Source: Christensenella minuta (lineage in GTDB: Bacteria > Bacillota > Clostridia > Christensenellales > Christensenellaceae). Taken from it: a stretch of DNA of 64,000 nucleotides. The stretch is taken from the NCBI RefSeq assembly GCF_003628755.1, contig NZ_CP029256.1, positions 391,585-455,584 of the forward strand, read 5' to 3'. The position numbers and the translations under genes were made by a program. Below are positions 59,450 to 64,000 of this stretch, piece by piece. How positions within the stretch are numbered: the first letter of the stretch is position 1; every line of letters begins with the position of its first letter. The notes under the pieces were generated by a model. That model saw nothing but the letters and a program-made list of their open reading frames with translations, did no database searches and was not told the origin of the DNA.

Positions 59450-61775
59450 TTTAAAGCTGAAAATCATTGCCTGGATCATTTGTATCGCTACCGGATGCCT
59501 GATTTCTTTTTCCATAGTACGTCTTGAGAAATATGATCCCGCAAATACGATGACGAGCGACAAATACGTTGAAAGCGCGGAGTATCTTTCCACGATGCAG
59601 GAATATACGAATTCCGTGGAATATGCGTTTTACGGTTATGACGACTCATCCAAACAGAACGAATTGCGGAATTATATCTCGGGACTGAAGAATTCTTATT
59701 CCGGTGAAATCAGCGAGGTGCTGAGCACGACGGATCTGGAGGGTGATTATGATGCGTATCTTGAAAAATTTCAGGAAGAATTTGCAGCTTTGGTTGCAGG
59801 AAACGAAACAGCGCCGGGAGACACGGCGGGAACAGAAATGGCAGGCGAGGATCAGGGCCAGCCTGATTCTTTAAGCACGGAAATTGCGGCGGCTGCAAGC
59901 GCACAAGAAGCGGGGCTTCCGGCGCTTGATGAGTATACGCAGAAGCAGATCGATTCCATCAACAAGAAATATGCGGAGCTTCTGGTGAATGCGGAAAGCT
60001 ATGTGGACGAAAAATACGCCTTCATGGAAAAGCAGGCGCGGGAAAACCTGGGAAGCAATGAAAACTATTACTTTGCGGTCGTCGCGGACGGCAGGGTGAT
60101 CCATACGAACGTTCCCAAAGGCGAGAGCGACCCCGTAGAATGGATCAGGCAGTTGGAAGGAAACGGGGCCTATGCGTGGAACGGGGCGGAGCCGGGGCTT
60201 TACGGCAACCTGACGGCAGATACAGCGGTGTCCTATCCCTATATGGAGGAAACGGAGCGGCAGATAGCTGCGGGCGTTTCCATATTCACAGGGATGTCCG
60301 ATACCTTTTATGAGCAGAGCAGCAGGGAATACGGTATTGCCTACAGGGGGTACCTGACGACGATCGTCCTGACGATTGTATGGTTCGTGCTTTTCGCGCT
60401 GGCGTTCATCTGGCTTATGTATACTGCGGGCCGGTCCCCCAAAAACGATGAGGTGAAGGTCACCTTCATGGATTCCATATGGCTCGACATAGGCGGGATC
60501 GCACTGGTCCTGATCGAGTTTGTGATGCTGGCCCTGTTCCACAACGAACGTATCGATTTGCCGGGCGCCGTGGGAGCGGTGCAGGTTATCCGCATCTCCG
60601 TCTATACGGCGGTCGGGATCGCGCTCCTGCTGATGTGGAGTATGAGCGTTTCGCGCCGGGTAAAACGGAAGGAGAATTATACGTTGGTCGGGCGGGTATT
60701 CGCAGGCTTTGGAAAAATCTGGCGGGAAAGCGGTACCAAGGCAAAAGGAATCGGTATTGTGATCTGGTATCTGATTGGCGGGATGCTGCTGTGCCTGATT
60801 ACCGTACTTTTTGGTTTTTTGATGGGAGGAACGGGCGTGTTCATCGGCCTTGTATTCATCTCTATCTATCTTGCGGCCGTGCTGAAATACATACTGCAAA
60901 AGGCCGCGGCCGTAAGCAATATTTCAGTTGGGGTGCGCCGTATTAAGGAGGGAGACCTCGAATACCGGATCGTGAAAGGCGGCGGGCAGGACTTCGATGA
61001 GATCGCGACGGGAATCGAGCATATCGCGGAAGGACTCGACGCGGCGGTGACGCAGGAGGTAAAGTCCGAGCGCATGAAGACGGAGCTTATTACCAACGTA
61101 TCGCACGACATCAAAACACCCCTGACTTCGATCCTTACCTACGTGGATTTGCTGAAAAAAGAGGGGCTTGCGAGCGAAAATGCGCCGCGCTACCTGGAAG
61201 TGCTGGATATGAAATCGCGGCGGCTGAAATACCTCACGGACGACCTGTTTGAAGCAGCCAAGGCAAGCAGCGGGGATATGACGGTTTCAGTTTCCAGAAT
61301 CGAATTGGTCCAGTTTATGGAACAGGCGCTGGGGGAGATGTCGGATAAGATAGAAGCCTCGGGCCTTACATTCGTGACGGCGGAACAAAAGGCCAAGATG
61401 TACGTATATGCGGACGGGAAGCTTTTGTTCCGGGTGATCGGCAATGTGATCGATAACGCCGTCAAATATGCGGCAGGCGGTTCGCGGGTGTATATCGATT
61501 TTTCACGCAGCGAAGGCCAGGCTTGCATTGTCGTAAAGAACGTATCGCGCGATCCGCTTAATATGACGGAGGAAGAACTGATGGAGCGCTTTAAGCGTGG
61601 CGACGAATCCCGTCATACGGAGGGTTCTGGCCTGGGACTTTCCATCGCGCGGAACTTCATGGAGCTTATGAAGGGCGCGTTCAAGATCGAAATCGACGGC
61701 GACCTCTTCAAAGTCATGATTTGTTTCCCGGCAGAAACGGAGGAAACGCCGGGGCCGGAACAGATCGAAGAATAA
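59418..61775 (+). CDS. Large multi-pass sensor histidine kinase
   Basis: This protein of about 785 residues has an N-terminal membrane segment (about 15-35) and an extracytoplasmic domain of about 270 residues. A group of about five membrane segments (about 310-500) follows, then a HAMP-like linker (RRIKEGDLEYRIVKGG). Kinase domains end the protein, with phosphoacceptor His near residue 562 in NVSHDIKTPLTS, the N box NVIDNAVKYA and the G box GSGLGLSIA. The start is unclear because no in-frame ATG exists near the N-terminus. TTG 59418, inside the regulator gene, has AAGGTGG at a fitting distance. Confidence 0.9.
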   Translation: MDTKLISSKYDLKLKIIAWIICIATGCLISFSIVRLEKYDPANTMTSDKYVESAEYLSTMQEYTNSVEYAFYGYDDSSKQNELRNYISGLKNSYSGEISEVLSTTDLEGDYDAYLEKFQEEFAALVAGNETAPGDTAGTEMAGEDQGQPDSLSTEIAAAASAQEAGLPALDEYTQKQIDSINKKYAELLVNAESYVDEKYAFMEKQARENLGSNENYYFAVVADGRVIHTNVPKGESDPVEWIRQLEGNGAYAWNGAEPGLYGNLTADTAVSYPYMEETERQIAAGVSIFTGMSDTFYEQSSREYGIAYRGYLTTIVLTIVWFVLFALAFIWLMYTAGRSPKNDEVKVTFMDSIWLDIGGIALVLIEFVMLALFHNERIDLPGAVGAVQVIRISVYTAVGIALLLMWSMSVSRRVKRKENYTLVGRVFAGFGKIWRESGTKAKGIGIVIWYLIGGMLLCLITVLFGFLMGGTGVFIGLVFISIYLAAVLKYILQKAAAVSNISVGVRRIKEGDLEYRIVKGGGQDFDEIATGIEHIAEGLDAAVTQEVKSERMKTELITNVSHDIKTPLTSILTYVDLLKKEGLASENAPRYLEVLDMKSRRLKYLTDDLFEAAKASSGDMTVSVSRIELVQFMEQALGEMSDKIEASGLTFVTAEQKAKMYVYADGKLLFRVIGNVIDNAVKYAAGGSRVYIDFSRSEGQACIVVKNVSRDPLNMTEEELMERFKRGDESRHTEGSGLGLSIARNFMELMKGAFKIEIDGDLFKVMICFPAETEETPGPEQIEE

Positions 61776-61854
61776 AACCGGCAAAAAAGGGCCGGAATAT
61801 TGAACCATTATCCGTGAAAGAGACACGAAAAAAGGGAACAACTAAAGATTATGC

Positions 61855-61887
61855 AAACTGACGCCGTTTGAAAAACGGCGTCAGTTT
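61855..61887. terminator. 15-bp perfect hairpin at the IS3 remnant end
   Basis: AAACTGACGCCGTTT (61855-61869) pairs perfectly with AAACGGCGTCAGTTT (61873-61887) around GAA. A T-run follows the plus-strand copy (TTTTG). It could terminate the kinase operon, or it may be the end structure of the insertion sequence. Confidence 0.65.
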
Positions 61888-62193
61888 TGACTTTAGCTGG
61901 ATGCGTTCATAATTGTAGAAAGATATCTACGCATCAATCATCTGCCTTGCCTGATCGATGCCCTGAAGTTTCTGCCTGTAAACGCACTTCGTTTTGAGTA
62001 TTCTAAAAAAGTTTTCAGCAGGTGCATTATCCGAAGGCGTCCCGGCTCTTGACGCAGACGGCAATATGGAATACTGTTTCAGTAGAGTTGATCCATGCAG
62101 GGTATATTGAAAGCCTTGGCCGCTGTGGAAAATAAGTCCGTCAGAGACCGCTTTCCTGGCTTTTTGAACAGTGCGGCGTACCAAATTCCGGCC
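61876..62193 (-). pseudogene. IS3-family transposase remnant
   Basis: The minus strand encodes about 85 residues of the C-terminal DDE domain of an IS3 OrfB transposase (LIFHSGQGFQYT, RAGTPSDNAPAENFFRILKTKC). After an in-frame TAG (61929-61927) the reading continues as ISFYNYERIQLKSKLTP, the usual end of the family. The second catalytic Asp (normally in HSDQG) is Gly here. The 5' part of the element is missing, and the fragment abuts the aldehyde dehydrogenase gene. It cannot transpose. Confidence 0.9.
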
Positions 62194-62206
62194 TTTTCGT
62201 CTCTTT

Positions 62207-63586
62207 TTATTTTTTACCGATAAATTTACGCAACCCCTTCATCTTCTTCCCGGTTGGCGGGAGGTAGCGGATAGGGAGGTCGATGCGGCTTGACTTGTGT
62301 ACGATGCTCTTATAATGCGAGAACGTATCGAAGCTTGCCTTTCCGTGATAGCTGCCCATTCCGGAATTACCCACCCCGCCAAAGGGCATGCGCGAGGTTG
62401 CAAGCTGCACGATCGTGTCGTTCACACAACCGCCGCCGAAGGATACCGTCCCGAGAATGCTTTTGGCTGTCTTCCGGTTACCCGTGAAAAGGTAAAGCGC
62501 GAGCGGCTTGGGATGCTTCCTGATCTCCGTGACCGCATCGTAAAGATTGCGGAATTCGAGGATGGGAAGCAGCGGCCCAAAAATTTCTTCCTGCATGACC
62601 GGATGGTTGTATGCGGCGTTATCGATGATCGTAGGTTCGATCAGCAGGGATTGCGGATCGCTCCTGCCGCCGAAGATGATTTCCTCGTTTGCCATCAGGC
62701 CGTGCAGACGGTCGTAATGCTTTTGATTGATAATTTTCGGCAGCCAGCCGCAGGTAAGGGGATCCTCCGTATAAAATTCCGTGATCGCTTGTTTTAATTT
62801 GGGCAGGAATTTATGCTTTATGGATTCCTGGACGTATAGGTGGTCGGGCGCCACGCACGTTTGGCCGGCGTTCAGGAATTTGCCCCAGGCGATCCGCTTT
62901 GCCGCCACGTCGAGATCGGCCGTTTCATCCACGATACATGGGCTTTTCCCACCGAGCTCAAGCGTAACGGGAGTGACGAACTGCGCAGCGGATTCCATGA
63001 CCAGCTTGCCGACCGTTACGCCGCCCGTAAAGAAAATATAATCAAACTGCTGCTGCAGAAGGTCTTGGTTAGATTCGCGGCCGCCGAGCACCACGTCCAC
63101 ATAGTCCGGCGGAAAGGTTGCGTGCACGATATCCGCGATCACCTTCGAGGTAGCACGCGAGTAATCCGACGGCTTCAATATGGCAGTATTTCCCGCCGCA
63201 ATGGCTCCCGCCAGCGGCTCAATGGTCAGTTGGAAGGGGTAGTTCCACGGCGACATAATGAGCGCTGCTCCATAAGGCTCCGCAAGCACGAAGCTTCTGG
63301 ACGGAAACTGCGCGAGAGGGGTGCGTACGCGGCTGGGCTTCATCCAGCGCCGCAGATGCTTCATTAAAAAAGTAATCTCATCGATCGCGATGCCGACTTC
63401 CGTTTCAAACGCCTCGAAAGGACTTTTCAGAAGGTCTTCATGGAGCGCGTCGAAAATAGCGGATTCATTCCTGATAATTGCCTTTCGCAGGCTGGAGAGG
63501 GCGTCCATGCGGAATTCGTAAGGCTTGGTACGCCCGGTATAAAAGTATTCGTTTTGCATCATTACGGTTTCTGCCGCATGACTCAT
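62207..63586 (-). CDS. Class 3-like aldehyde dehydrogenase
   Basis: This 459-residue NAD(P)-dependent aldehyde dehydrogenase of the ALDH3 group has MSPWNYPFQLTIEPLAGAIAAGN (cofactor binding), FFTGGVTVGKLV and LELGGKSPCIVD (catalytic Glu). GKFLNAGQTCVAPDHLY carries the catalytic Cys, and EEIFGPLLPI and SYHGKASFDTFSHYKS follow. It oxidises fatty or aromatic aldehydes to acids. The ATG at 63586 follows GGGGTGA and gives the usual family length; a much longer upstream reading frame is not supported. Confidence 0.95.
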   Translation of the reverse strand: MSHAAETVMMQNEYFYTGRTKPYEFRMDALSSLRKAIIRNESAIFDALHEDLLKSPFEAFETEVGIAIDEITFLMKHLRRWMKPSRVRTPLAQFPSRSFVLAEPYGAALIMSPWNYPFQLTIEPLAGAIAAGNTAILKPSDYSRATSKVIADIVHATFPPDYVDVVLGGRESNQDLLQQQFDYIFFTGGVTVGKLVMESAAQFVTPVTLELGGKSPCIVDETADLDVAAKRIAWGKFLNAGQTCVAPDHLYVQESIKHKFLPKLKQAITEFYTEDPLTCGWLPKIINQKHYDRLHGLMANEEIIFGGRSDPQSLLIEPTIIDNAAYNHPVMQEEIFGPLLPILEFRNLYDAVTEIRKHPKPLALYLFTGNRKTAKSILGTVSFGGGCVNDTIVQLATSRMPFGGVGNSGMGSYHGKASFDTFSHYKSIVHKSSRIDLPIRYLPPTGKKMKGLRKFIGKK

Positions 63587-63795
63587 GGTAGTCACCCCGA
63601 TCGTTCGTATTTTTTGGCAGGCCGGCTTCCGCCGGCGCAGGCAAACCAGCGTATGCCGTTTGTTAGCCGTCCATGCAAGCAATGTTCTATACGGCCGTTT
63701 ATGCAGGTTATTATATATTAATACCACCAAACGGCTCCCTTCAATCAGGAGGTTAAAAAGTAAAAAAATTTTGTTTAAGTATATTCGAGACTGTG

Positions 63796-63801
63796 TATAA
63801 T
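63796..63801 (+). promoter_or_regulatory. -10 box of the rubredoxin-domain gene
   Basis: TATAAT (63796-63801) has a weak -35 candidate TTGTTT (63771-63776) at 19-bp spacing. A small hairpin, GACGC/GCGTC, lies in the leader. The 63587-63795 region otherwise holds only the upstream region of the divergent aldehyde dehydrogenase gene. Confidence 0.5.
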
Positions 63802-63855
63802 TAGAAAGATGGACGCGTGGGCGTCTAATCGTAAAAGATTGGGAGGTATTTTGAA

Positions 63856-64000
63856 ATGGTAAAGTATGTATGTCAGGTATGTGGTTACACGGTAGAGGGC
63901 GAGCGGCCGGCGAAATGCCCGCAGTGCGGAGCGGACGGTTCCAAGTTCGATGAAGTACAGAGCGGCGCGCGCGTATGGGCGGACGAGCATAAAATCGGCG
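63856..64000 (+). CDS. Rubredoxin-domain peroxidase (reverse-rubrerythrin-like), 3' end outside window
   Basis: The first 48 residues are visible. A rubredoxin-type iron site is formed by CQVCGY and CPQCGA (two Cys-x2-Cys pairs), followed by FDEVQSGARVWADEHKIG. The WADEHxIG segment directly after an N-terminal rubredoxin is what I know from clostridial reverse rubrerythrins (NADH peroxidases), which remove hydrogen peroxide. GGGAGG precedes ATG 63856. The diiron domain would lie beyond the right edge, so the assignment rests on the N-terminus alone. Confidence 0.8.
   Translation, partial: MVKYVCQVCGYTVEGERPAKCPQCGADGSKFDEVQSGARVWADEHKIG

Noticed and set aside
62207-63730. An N-terminally extended aldehyde dehydrogenase starting at 63730
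   Set aside because: The extra 48 residues are basic and unlike the family. The ATG at 63586 has a good ribosome site and gives the normal length.
1-64000. rRNA and tRNA genes, prophage, toxin-antitoxin or defence islands
   Set aside because: I looked for conserved rRNA segments, tRNA TTC loops, phage structural genes and defence signatures, and found none. The tRNA-like features at 5076-5352 are the T-box.

Overview
The window looks like a chromosomal segment of an anaerobic, low-oxygen-tolerant Firmicute (class Clostridia, possibly a Christensenella-like gut lineage). This is inferred from a tryptophan T-box, a type III glutamine synthetase, a five-part glutamate synthase, a group B-type [FeFe] hydrogenase, a rubredoxin-domain peroxidase at the right edge, strong GGAGG ribosome sites and moderate G+C content. 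I see no rRNA, tRNA, CRISPR array, prophage or origin. The only mobile DNA is a decayed IS3-type fragment.

Layout. 1-4.9 kb (minus strand): a lipoprotein, a MacB/FtsX-type permease and a MacA/HlyD-type adaptor, preceded by the two-component pair that probably controls them. 5.0-11.9 kb (plus): a complete trp operon, trpE-trpGD-trpC-trpF-trpB-trpA, behind a consensus promoter and a Trp T-box. 11.9-12.9 kb: a PdaA-like deacetylase lipoprotein. 13-25.2 kb: sugar island 1, with a ROK regulator, an ABC importer, three SDR dehydrogenases, a Gfo/Idh dehydrogenase, a NagB-like isomerase and a mutarotase, and no recognisable sugar kinase or aldolase. 25.2-35.0 kb: a nitrogen-assimilation block, with an Amt-PII fusion, GlnN, a split glutamate synthase and an ANTAR regulator, followed by pyrG. 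36.8-50.3 kb: sugar/polyol island 2, with two FGGY kinases, a DeoR regulator, an ABC importer, a zinc dehydrogenase, a split transketolase, a glycerol-dehydrogenase-like enzyme, DeoC and a cupin-like protein. 50.4-64 kb: an [FeFe] hydrogenase, an unknown protein behind a palindromic operator, an Opu-type osmolyte importer, a VOC protein, a stand-alone winged-helix regulator, a rhodanese lipoprotein, an Rrf2 regulator, a DUF4349 lipoprotein, a second two-component system, the IS3 remnant, an aldehyde dehydrogenase and the start of a rubredoxin-type peroxidase.

How the genes work together. In the nitrogen block, ammonium enters through Amt, whose own fused PII domain probably gates it. GlnN makes glutamine, and the five-subunit synthase turns glutamine plus 2-oxoglutarate into glutamate. 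Both glnN and amt have terminator-like hairpins in their leaders, and an RNA-binding ANTAR protein is encoded at the end of the same block. The two sugar islands both use RbsABC-type importers but differ in chemistry. Island 1 looks oxidoreductive (dehydrogenases plus isomerase). Island 2 looks like polyol or ketose oxidation, phosphorylation and transketolase cleavage. The substrates cannot be read from sequence.

The most interesting signals are the two uncharacterised sugar islands, the nested inverted-repeat leader upstream of the ROK gene, the leader hairpins of amt and glnN, a set of interlocking palindromes in front of an unknown protein, and 11-bp direct repeats shared by the first two-component gene pair and its neighbouring transport operon.
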